Origin: Fidelibacterota bacterium UBA6817
GTDB taxonomy: Bacteria; Fidelibacterota; Fidelibacteria; Fidelibacterales; Fidelibacteraceae
Length of the DNA stretch: 5,053 nucleotides
Assembly (NCBI GenBank): GCA_002452555.1
Contig: DKER01000103.1
Span: 1 to 5,053 of the forward strand
Direction: 5' to 3'
Position 1 is the stretch's first letter; the number at the start of each line of letters is the position of its first letter. Both the position numbers and the translations under genes were made by a program. The notes beneath the pieces were generated by a model. It searched no databases and was not told the origin of the DNA. It was given only the letters and a program-made list of their open reading frames with translations. Below, one piece after another: positions 1 to 5,053 of this stretch.

Positions 1-75
1 GGGATGGGAACAATAGGGTACTTTTAATAAGAATATTAATTTTTGATCGAAAATGTCTCTGGATTCTTCAGGCAT
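1..75 (-). CDS. Possible start of a divergent gene, cut by the left edge
   Basis: An ATG at 75-73 on the minus strand opens 25 codons with no stop to the window edge, beginning MPEESRDIFDQK. The other two minus-strand frames close within this stretch. No Shine-Dalgarno sequence precedes the ATG, but a TATA-like run (TTTAAAAATA read on the minus strand, + positions 102-111) lies about 31 bases upstream of it. That would suit a leaderless or near-leaderless archaeal transcript. I do not recognise the peptide. Twenty-five open codons in AT-rich DNA can easily arise by chance, so this is only a candidate. If real, it would be transcribed divergently from the + strand gene starting at 274. Confidence 0.2.
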   Translation of the reverse strand, partial: MPEESRDIFDQKLIFLLKVPYCSHP

Positions 76-82
76 ACTGAAG
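66..82. repeat. Short inverted repeat (6-bp arms, 5-base loop)
   Basis: CTTCAG and CTGAAG flank the loop GCATA. It could be an operator-like site or a weak hairpin. It overlaps the ATG of the possible divergent gene at 75. No T-run follows directly on either strand, so a terminator is not supported. Short repeats of this size also occur by chance. Confidence 0.3.
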
Positions 83-106
83 CATAAATTCAACTTTAGT
101 ATTTTT

Positions 107-118
107 AAAGATATCTTT
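107..118. repeat. 12-bp perfect palindrome AAAGATATCTTT
   Basis: The sequence is fully self-complementary and lies in the AT-rich intergenic region, overlapping the minus-strand TATA-like run (102-111) and about 36 bases upstream of the + strand TATA-like box (154-163). A dimeric regulator site is possible. AT-rich palindromes of this length are not rare, and no second copy was noticed. Confidence 0.3.
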
Positions 119-153
119 GGGATACCGCCGAATTATTTTTAGTTTCCGGCACG

Positions 154-163
154 ATATAAAATA
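154..163 (+). promoter_or_regulatory. Candidate archaeal TATA box for the DUF4910 gene
   Basis: The sequence ATATAAAATA contains TATAAAAT, a good TBP-type site in an AT-rich region. A transcript starting about 24 bases downstream would begin near 183 and carry a leader of roughly 90 bases before the TTG start at 274. The bases just upstream (CCGGCACG) are not an obvious purine-rich BRE element, which weakens the call. Confidence 0.3.
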
Positions 164-264
164 CGATAAAACTGTTTAAAGGTGAGATAAGAATATCAGA
201 AACTTCGGCAGATTATTACCTATTATTGGCAGGAATATGAAAGTGCTGAATACAATATTAAACT

Positions 265-271
265 GGTGATC
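265..271 (+). promoter_or_regulatory. Ribosome binding site GGTGATC that decides a TTG start
   Basis: GGTGATC is complementary to the conserved 16S rRNA 3' end (GATCACC) and sits two bases before the TTG at 274. An in-frame TAA at 259-261 rules out any longer reading frame, and no other start codon lies between that stop and 274. The site therefore supports TTG rather than the later in-frame ATG at 319, which lacks a comparable site. The close spacing resembles that before the formyltransferase gene on the other strand. Confidence 0.7.
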
Positions 272-273
272 GT

Positions 274-1584
274 TTGAACGATATTGAATCAGACAATCTG
301 GCACATACGGGTCTGGATATGTACTCCCTTATGGAAGAATTATATCCAATCTGCCGCAGCATCACTGGGGACGGGGTAAGAGAAACCCTTAAAATATTGC
401 AAAAACATATCCCGCTCCAGATCCGGGAAGTTCCCACCGGCACAAAGGTTCTTGACTGGACAATTCCAAAAGAGTGGAATATCCGAGATGCATATATCAA
501 AGATCCCAACGGGAAAATGATCGTTGATTTCAGGGAAACAAATGTCCATGTGATCAGTTACAGTACGCCGGTTAATAAAAAAATCCCCCTAGATGAATTG
601 AAAAAACATTTACATTCCCTTGAACAATACCCGGATTGGATTCCCTACCTCACTTCCTATTATAATGAAAACTGGGGATTCTGCCTCACTCACAATACTG
701 TAAAAAAGCTTACCGATGGAGAGTATGATGTAAAGATTGATTCTACTTTCAAAGAGGGATCCCTCTCGTATGGAGAATTCTTCCTTAAAGGAGAATCTGA
801 TGAAGAAGTCCTCCTTTCAACCTATCTCTGCCACCCATCATTATGTAATGATAACCTGTCCGGCGTTGTCCTATTAACCCGGCTTGCAGAATACCTCAAA
901 GGTAAAAAACTGAAATATTCCTACCGGTTCCTATTTATTCCAGAAACCATTGGGGCGATTGCATGGCTCTCTAAAAATGAGATGAACCTATCAAAAATAA
1001 AATTTGGGCTTGTTGCAACTTGCGTTGGGGACCGTGGAAATTCCACATATAAACAAAGCCGGAATGCCATGGATACGATTGATCGGATCGTGCAGAAAGT
1101 TCTCGAAGATTCAGGAACGCCATTCAGGATTATGGAATTTTGGCCATCAGGAAGTGATGAACGGCAGTATTCTTCCCCGGGTTTTAATCTGCCGATTGGA
1201 TCACTGATGCGCACATGTTATGGACACTTCCCTGAGTACCATACTTCTGCGGATAATCTTGATTTTATTACTGCAGAGCATCTCGCGGATTCGTTGAAAA
1301 AATATCTTGCTGTCATCTTTATTATTGAAAATGATATGACCTACATCAACACGAATCCCAAAGGTGAACCTCAATTGGGGAGGAGAGGATTATACGCGAA
1401 GATCGGGGGGACAAAAAATGCTGGAATGGATGAGCTTTCCATCTTATGGGTTCTGAATCATTCAGATGGAAATCATTCTCTATTAGATATTTCAATCCGT
1501 TCTAAAATTCATTTCCGGACAATCAGACAGGCGGCAAATGCACTTGAATCTTGTGGATTACTGGTACCAACGGATACGAAATAA
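274..1584 (+). CDS. DUF2172/DUF4910 M28-like putative aminopeptidase with C-terminal winged helix
   Basis: The 436-residue protein has the layout of the DUF4910 (formerly DUF2172) family, normally about 430 residues. Its N-terminal signature is ELYPICRSITGDGVRETL (residues 22-39). The M28-like zinc peptidase core carries CHPSLCNDNLSG (186-197), PET (223-225), SGSDE (292-296) and EYHTSAD (321-327). By family analogy the probable metal ligands are H187, D193, E224 and H323, with D295 possibly contributing. Residues about 385-432 look like the winged-helix domain these proteins usually end with. There is no signal peptide or membrane segment, so it is probably cytoplasmic. Start is TTG with a GGTGATC site. 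Substrate and reaction are not established for this family. Members often lie in surface polysaccharide and nonulosonate clusters, so action on an amide of a sugar or peptide-like intermediate is possible but is inference. It stands alone on the + strand and converges on pseI. Confidence 0.87.
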   Translation: MNDIESDNLAHTGLDMYSLMEELYPICRSITGDGVRETLKILQKHIPLQIREVPTGTKVLDWTIPKEWNIRDAYIKDPNGKMIVDFRETNVHVISYSTPVNKKIPLDELKKHLHSLEQYPDWIPYLTSYYNENWGFCLTHNTVKKLTDGEYDVKIDSTFKEGSLSYGEFFLKGESDEEVLLSTYLCHPSLCNDNLSGVVLLTRLAEYLKGKKLKYSYRFLFIPETIGAIAWLSKNEMNLSKIKFGLVATCVGDRGNSTYKQSRNAMDTIDRIVQKVLEDSGTPFRIMEFWPSGSDERQYSSPGFNLPIGSLMRTCYGHFPEYHTSADNLDFITAEHLADSLKKYLAVIFIIENDMTYINTNPKGEPQLGRRGLYAKIGGTKNAGMDELSILWVLNHSDGNHSLLDISIRSKIHFRTIRQAANALESCGLLVPTDTK

Positions 1585-1585
1585 T

Positions 1586-2641
1586 TCAATCAACAAGATC
1601 CCAACTAAGCGGAGTTCCCCGCGTGATGTCTTTTCTGGCTTTTCTGGAAATAAGTGTCTTCAGATATTTTGGTGGCAGGCCATTGCCCGGGCGGATTGAT
1701 CGGACATTCCTGTCGGTAAATAATTCTCCTGCAATGATGTCCTCAACCGCGAATAATGATCGCCGGAATGTCTGGCTTGCAAGTTCGTGAGGACAAACAT
1801 CGTAAGAAACTCGTCCAAGCGATTGCTCTGCGATCCGTATTGAATCCACCATTTCTCTGAACTCTCCAGGTTCAAGTGAAAATGCACTATCCGGCCCGGG
1901 TGTTTTCCTCGAGAGCGTGAAATGTTTCTCAATAATCGATGCACCAAGCGCGACAGCAACTACAGGGACAATCGTGTTCAGCGAATGGTCAGAAAGACCC
2001 ACCGGAACTCCGAATGATTCGGACATGTCAGCAATTGTCTTAAGGTTCATATCTTCTGGGAGCGCCGGATAAGCACTGGTGCATTTGAGTAATGTGATCT
2101 GCGGATTGCTTTCTTTCCGGATGACCTCAATTGCTTCACCGATATCCTGTCGGCTGGCCATTCCCGTTGAGAGTATTATGGGTTTTTGGGTTTTTGCAAC
2201 GCAGGATAATAATTCATGATCAACTAATTCAAATGAGGCAATCTTATATGCCGGGATATTCATATTCTCAAGAAATTCCACGGATGTTGAATCAAATGCC
2301 GTTGAGAAAAAATCCATGCCAAGCTGTGTTGCAGTTTTCATAAGGTCTGGTTGCCACTCCCAGGGTGTGTAGGCTTCCTTATACAGATCGTGAAGGTTCA
2401 TACCATCCCAGAGTGTTCCCTTTCCGAGTGTGAAATATTCATTTGAACACGAGATTGTCAAGGTATCCGCAGTGTATGTCTGGATTTTCACTGCATCGGC
2501 ACCTGCATCCTTTGCTGCATGAATCAGCCTGACCGCTTCTTCAAAATCCTGATTATGATTGGCAGATAGTTCCGCGATAATATAAACTGGAAAACCAAAA
2601 CCGATGTTATGGTTGTTTATCGAAATTTTTTTATTTGTCAA
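1586..2641 (-). CDS. pseI: Pseudaminic acid synthase (NeuB/PseI family)
   Basis: This enzyme condenses phosphoenolpyruvate with the free 2,4-diamido-2,4,6-trideoxy-L-altrose released by PseG to form a nonulosonic (pseudaminic-type) acid in the cytoplasm. The 351-residue product matches the usual length (about 340-350). The NeuB TIM barrel shows IIAELSANHNQ (21-31), KIQTYT (52-57), STGMAS (158-163), KCTSAYPA (186-193), SDHS (217-220) and EKHF (238-241). H219 and H240 are 21 residues apart, as are the metal-binding histidines of NeuB. A C-terminal SAF/antifreeze-like domain starts around 285, with FRRSL (292-296) and RPGNGL (317-322). I chose the TTG at 2641 because GGTGGGATC lies just upstream. 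A longer frame from TTG 2680 would overlap the preceding gene by 26 bases and adds 13 atypical residues. Motifs alone do not separate PseI from LegI/NeuB; the adjacent pseG favours pseudaminic acid. Last gene of the visible operon. Confidence 0.9.
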   Translation of the reverse strand: MTNKKISINNHNIGFGFPVYIIAELSANHNQDFEEAVRLIHAAKDAGADAVKIQTYTADTLTISCSNEYFTLGKGTLWDGMNLHDLYKEAYTPWEWQPDLMKTATQLGMDFFSTAFDSTSVEFLENMNIPAYKIASFELVDHELLSCVAKTQKPIILSTGMASRQDIGEAIEVIRKESNPQITLLKCTSAYPALPEDMNLKTIADMSESFGVPVGLSDHSLNTIVPVVAVALGASIIEKHFTLSRKTPGPDSAFSLEPGEFREMVDSIRIAEQSLGRVSYDVCPHELASQTFRRSLFAVEDIIAGELFTDRNVRSIRPGNGLPPKYLKTLISRKARKDITRGTPLSWDLVD

Positions 2642-2646
2642 TTCTT

Positions 2647-2655
2647 GATCCCACC
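2647..2655 (-). promoter_or_regulatory. Ribosome binding site of pseI
   Basis: Read on the minus strand this is GGTGGGATC, starting on the last base of the formyltransferase TAG stop (2657-2655) and ending five bases before the TTG at 2641. It resembles the GGTGATC sites elsewhere in the window with two extra G bases, and it is the main reason for preferring the 2641 start over 2680. Its overlap with the upstream stop suggests translational coupling. Confidence 0.55.
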
Positions 2656-3416
2656 TAACGGCTTTCTGGAGTAATCTCAATTCTTAAATATATCCGTTTT
2701 CCATTCTCATAAAAAAACGCCCCTTTGTGAGGGGGGAATGTCCTAGCCCTCAAGATATTTATTAAATCGCCCGCTTTGTACAACCGATCCAATTCAATCT
2801 CATCAATTTTTCTGATATCTGCAACTCTGTGATACGTACCTTCATCGCATTTTTGAGGGATCGAATGAATTTCCCTGGATCGTATCTTCGGCCAGATTTC
2901 CTTGAATAAAGAGATGCTCATCCGTTCAAGTTTCTTATAAAGAGAATACCCGGTATCGTAAACCGTGACTTGTACGGGTTTTTGAGCAATAATATCTCCT
3001 GAATCAATCTTCTCATTCACATAATGCAATGTGACACCCGCAGGTGTTCCATCAATAATGCTCCAAATATTTGGATTGGCCCCTCTATTGTAGGGAAGAT
3101 AGGCGGGGTGTAAATTAATGCAGCCGCGAGGGAAAATGTCAATGAATTTCTGTTTTAGGATGTATCCAAAATAAACTGAAACCGCAATATCCGGATTAAG
3201 GTTGCGGATTCTTGTTATAATGTTATCATCCCAGAGAGTATCGGCAAAAAAAACTTCGTTTTCTGTCAATCCGGATTCTGTGACAATCTTGTCGCTACAT
3301 TTTTGTTTTCCTGCGGGATGAATCACAATCCCAACAATTTCATCATCTTTCTGTTTTTTCAACCAGGAAATCACTTTTACTCCGACATTATTATTGGCAA
3401 GGTATAAGACTCTCAT
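2655..3416 (-). CDS. Sugar N-formyltransferase-like protein, probably acting on a pseudaminic acid precursor
   Basis: The 253-residue protein belongs to the formyltransferase superfamily (methionyl-tRNA formyltransferase-like catalytic domain). The catalytic triad is visible as N101 and H103 in NLHPAYLPYNRG (101-112) and D138 in EKIDSGDII (135-143), with the normal spacing. The C-terminal segment, with RARTFPPHKGAFFYENGKRI (223-242), resembles small sugar N-formyltransferases rather than the tRNA enzyme, which is about 310 residues and has a larger C-terminal domain. Position between pseG and pseI suggests it formylates the 4-amino group of the UDP-diamino sugar, which becomes N7 of pseudaminic acid, taking the place of PseH. 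From memory, an enzyme with this role has been called PseJ in bacteria. The start is ATG 3416, just after a GTGATC site. A GTG at 3425 extends the frame by three codons but lies inside that site. The gene is about 38% GC, like pseG and unlike pseI. Substrate is inferred. Confidence 0.82.
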   Translation of the reverse strand: MRVLYLANNNVGVKVISWLKKQKDDEIVGIVIHPAGKQKCSDKIVTESGLTENEVFFADTLWDDNIITRIRNLNPDIAVSVYFGYILKQKFIDIFPRGCINLHPAYLPYNRGANPNIWSIIDGTPAGVTLHYVNEKIDSGDIIAQKPVQVTVYDTGYSLYKKLERMSISLFKEIWPKIRSREIHSIPQKCDEGTYHRVADIRKIDEIELDRLYKAGDLINILRARTFPPHKGAFFYENGKRIYLRIEITPESR

Positions 3417-3419
3417 GAG

Positions 3420-3425
3420 GATCAC
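3420..3425 (-). promoter_or_regulatory. Ribosome binding site of the formyltransferase gene
   Basis: On the minus strand GTGATC ends three bases before the ATG at 3416 and lies wholly in the 13-base gap after the pseG stop (3432-3430). It matches the core of the GGTGATC site before the + strand gene. Because the GTG triplet at 3425 is the first part of this site, that GTG is unlikely to be the start codon. Confidence 0.6.
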
Positions 3426-3429
3426 AAAT

Positions 3430-4455
3430 TCAAGTTAGCATCCTGATAACATCACTACAGCCATTTCCATCAATCAGTTTTCTCTGATTTTTTTGTAACA
3501 GACTCCGGTTGTCTTGAGATTCAATAAGATTTTTTATTGACTGAATCAGAATTCTCTGGGATAATTCGTTATAACCTCCAAGGGATATTGTTGCACCGAT
3601 AGCATGAAGTTTTTGAACTATCGGAGATTGGTTATCAGACAGGATGATTGACAGGAAAGGCACTCCCATAAATACCAGTTCCCAACAAGTACTGCCTCCG
3701 GCAGATATTGCCATATCGGCCCAAGCCATAAGATCAGGCATATTATCTGCATCTTGGATGAGGGAAAAACCCGTCGTCTCGGCAGTAATTTTTTGGAGGG
3801 CTTTAAGATGGGGATTAACACAACCTACGACAACGATAACTTCAAGCCCTTGACATCCAGTATTTTTTATTGCCTCAATGACATTAAGGGTAAGATTTCC
3901 TGAATCGCCACCACCAAGAGTAATTAAAATTTTTTTTGCCAGAGGGGGAATATGTCGGGTTCGGTTTTTATATAATAAAAATTGCCGCCGTAATAAAACA
4001 TACTTCGAACCCAATAAAAATTTTGTGTATGATTCATGATAGGGATAAAGGGAGATATCTGCATAGATATTCTGATTCAGTACAATATCTGCAAAATAGT
4101 GTGTTGAATGACCATAATCATCGATAAAAAGAAGAGAATGTCCGGCTTCTTTTATCATTTTTTGATAATCGGAACCAAACTGGTATCCATCGATAACGAT
4201 CCAATCTGCTGCTTTTTTATCGGCAATTGAGATCAAATTTAAAGCATCTTCATGAGTACCCGATGAATCTGATATTTCAACAACTTCCATATTTTGGCTT
4301 TGGATTTTTTGCAGGACAACAGGAAGTGCCGAATTCAGGACAAAGCAAACCTTACCGCCCTCGTTGTACCATGATTCCGCGAGGGCAAGGCATCGCATCA
4401 GGTGACCCGTTCCAATAGATGGCCCGGCATCTGTTCGGATAACAAGGGATTTCAT
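3430..4455 (-). CDS. pseG: UDP-2,4-diacetamido-2,4,6-trideoxy-beta-L-altropyranose hydrolase (PseG type)
   Basis: PseG removes UDP from the diamino-dideoxy-altrose nucleotide sugar by a C-O cleaving hydrolysis, giving the free hexose that PseI uses. The 341-residue protein has the GT-B-like layout of the family. The N-terminal signature IRTDAGPSIGTGHLMRCLAL (6-25) includes H18, aligning with the catalytic His17 of Campylobacter jejuni PseG. The second half starts at ILITLGGGDSGN (176-187). The nucleotide-binding part has MPDLMAWADMAISAGGSTCW (239-258), followed by E259 and MGVP (263-266). There is no fused GNAT (PseH) or cytidylyltransferase domain, which some homologues carry. The ATG start overlaps the stop of the upstream aminotransferase by four bases (ATGA) and has no clear ribosome binding site, so translation is probably coupled. 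The gene is notably AT-rich (about 38% GC in sampled lines). If the formyltransferase acts earlier, its natural substrate would carry a 4-N-formyl instead of an acetyl group. Confidence 0.88.
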   Translation of the reverse strand: MKSLVIRTDAGPSIGTGHLMRCLALAESWYNEGGKVCFVLNSALPVVLQKIQSQNMEVVEISDSSGTHEDALNLISIADKKAADWIVIDGYQFGSDYQKMIKEAGHSLLFIDDYGHSTHYFADIVLNQNIYADISLYPYHESYTKFLLGSKYVLLRRQFLLYKNRTRHIPPLAKKILITLGGGDSGNLTLNVIEAIKNTGCQGLEVIVVVGCVNPHLKALQKITAETTGFSLIQDADNMPDLMAWADMAISAGGSTCWELVFMGVPFLSIILSDNQSPIVQKLHAIGATISLGGYNELSQRILIQSIKNLIESQDNRSLLQKNQRKLIDGNGCSDVIRMLT

Positions 4456-5053
4456 GTAAGACGTTGGAAACCGGAATGTGCTACCGGCCCTTTGAGCATT
4501 TTTTTCATGGTGCCGTTCTCAATAGCATCTGCAATTTTTCCAAAGGAGGTATTGACTGCAACCCGGTAGTTTTCGATATGGGATTTCTGGTGAGCATAGG
4601 TCGCATAGAATGATTTGCCGGCAAGGAATCCGTTTTCCAGCATCATCTGGGTGAAGAGCGTCTGCGATTCCATGGCTAAATCCCCTTCAAATGCGAAGTG
4701 GCTTAAGGGATAGATCCCACCGACCTCGATATCAAGACCCGCTTCACATGCCGCATCCTGCCAGAGTTTCTGTACTGTTTTTCCCATCATCACCAAGTGA
4801 CCGGGTACGGATTTCCTTTCATATTTTTCAATAGTTGCAAGTGCAGCTGCCGGCCCGATACCTTCGGTCCAGTTTGTACTACTCATGAAGGTTGACTGGG
4901 CTGCCTGCATGACTTCTTCGGTACCAATGACTGCCGCCATGGGATACCCATTGCCCATTGCTTTTGCAAAGACGGCGATATCCGGTTTGATGTTATGATT
5001 CAGGTGTGCCCCACCGGTACAGAGACGAAATCCCGAGGAGACTTCGTCAACAA
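4452..5053 (-). CDS. Class III PLP aminotransferase, glutamate-1-semialdehyde aminomutase-like (5' end missing)
   Basis: The reading frame is open from the right edge to the TGA at 4454-4452, giving 199 C-terminal residues of a protein that in this family is about 430 long. Methionine at 4958 is internal, not the start, since conserved sequence continues upstream. The edge segment VDEVSSGFRLCTGGAHL contains the Asp (codon 5048-5046) that pairs with the PLP pyridine nitrogen. The PLP-binding lysine is in VFAKAMGNGYP (codon 4964-4962). SSTNWTEGIGPAAALATI resembles the family's phosphate-binding SST/GE region. This is fold-type I class III, unlike PseC, which is DegT/DnrJ/EryC1. It is unlikely to serve tetrapyrrole synthesis, as it overlaps pseG by four bases (ATGA) and shares its operon. 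A role in placing an amino group on a nonulosonate or its precursor, or on a linked moiety, is inference. GC is about 49%, higher than pseG. Confidence 0.85.
   Translation of the reverse strand, partial: VDEVSSGFRLCTGGAHLNHNIKPDIAVFAKAMGNGYPMAAVIGTEEVMQAAQSTFMSSTNWTEGIGPAAALATIEKYERKSVPGHLVMMGKTVQKLWQDAACEAGLDIEVGGIYPLSHFAFEGDLAMESQTLFTQMMLENGFLAGKSFYATYAHQKSHIENYRVAVNTSFGKIADAIENGTMKKMLKGPVAHSGFQRLT

Larger units (their letters stand above)
1..273. other. AT-rich upstream region of the + strand gene
   Basis: This stretch is about 32% GC by hand count over 1-240, clearly lower than any gene in the window, and both + strand frames 1 and 2 close within 27 bases. It holds a TATA-like box near 155, two short inverted repeats (66-82 and 107-118), a ten-codon ORF (237-269) and the ribosome binding site of the next gene (265-271). 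A + strand tail in frame 3 stays open to the TGA at 78-80, which could be the end of a gene from the left, but nothing supports it. It reads as a promoter-bearing intergenic region. Confidence 0.6.

Noticed and set aside
181..186. GGTGAG resembling a ribosome binding site
   Set aside because: No ATG, GTG or TTG follows at a usable distance; the GTG within it meets a stop after two codons.
921..1214. 97-codon frame on the minus strand within the DUF4910 gene
   Set aside because: It lies fully antisense to a gene with clear family motifs, has no recognisable protein features and no ribosome binding site I could see.
1551..1790. 79-codon + strand frame spanning the convergent stop codons
   Set aside because: It overlaps the ends of two well-supported genes and shows no family features; best explained as a shadow frame.
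2639..2680. Longer pseI reading frame starting at TTG 2680
   Set aside because: It overlaps the formyltransferase gene by 26 bases, adds 13 residues not typical of the family, and runs through the GGTGGGATC site that fits the TTG at 2641.
2711..2736. Terminator-like hairpin (CCCCT/AGGGG arms) followed by seven T on the minus strand inside the formyltransferase gene
   Set aside because: It encodes the conserved FPPHKGAFF stretch of the protein and lies inside an operon whose next gene follows directly, so it is probably a by-product of coding. 3'-end mapping could still show partial termination.
2655..3416. Identification as methionyl-tRNA formyltransferase (Fmt)
   Set aside because: The protein is about 60 residues shorter than Fmt, ends with a sugar-formyltransferase-like segment and lies between pseG and pseI.
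3414..3425. GTG at 3425 as start of the formyltransferase gene
   Set aside because: This GTG is part of the GTGATC ribosome binding site of the ATG at 3416, and family members normally begin right at the hydrophobic strand (MRVLYLA).
4452..5053. Identification of the aminotransferase as PseC
   Set aside because: PseC is a DegT/DnrJ/EryC1-type enzyme; the DEVSSGFR and AKAMGNG motifs here are those of class III glutamate-1-semialdehyde aminomutase-like proteins.

Overview
The window looks like part of a surface-sugar locus from an archaeon, most plausibly a methanogen-type euryarchaeote. This host call is an inference: three start codons are preceded by GGTGATC-like ribosome binding sites, a form favoured in archaea, and the upstream region has TATA-like boxes. 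No ribosomal or other marker gene is present to confirm it.

Layout. Positions 1-273 are AT-rich (about 32% GC by hand count) and hold promoter-like elements, two short inverted repeats and possibly the first codons of a gene leaving the left edge. One gene on the + strand (274-1584) encodes a DUF2172/DUF4910 M28-like putative aminopeptidase with a C-terminal winged-helix domain. It converges, with one base between the stop codons, on a compact minus-strand operon entering from the right edge. In transcription order that operon is: a class III (glutamate-1-semialdehyde aminomutase-like) aminotransferase (5' end missing), a PseG-type UDP-sugar hydrolase, a sugar N-formyltransferase-like enzyme, and a PseI-type nonulosonate synthase. 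The junctions are a 4-base ATGA overlap followed by two 13-base gaps, each carrying a ribosome binding site.

How the genes fit together. PseG and PseI are consecutive steps of pseudaminic acid synthesis: UDP removal from the diamino-dideoxy-altrose sugar, then condensation with phosphoenolpyruvate. In the standard pathway the 4-amino group is acetylated by PseH before PseG acts. No PseH is visible here and a formyltransferase sits between pseG and pseI, so the simplest reading is a 7-N-formyl pseudaminic acid derivative (inference). The class III aminotransferase is not the usual PseC (DegT/DnrJ/EryC1 fold) and its step is unknown. PseB, PseC, PseF and glycosyltransferases are not in the window and would be expected to the right or elsewhere.

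Composition is uneven: pseG and the formyltransferase gene are near 38% GC, while pseI and the aminotransferase gene are near 48-49% (hand counts of sampled lines), which suggests a mosaic operon.
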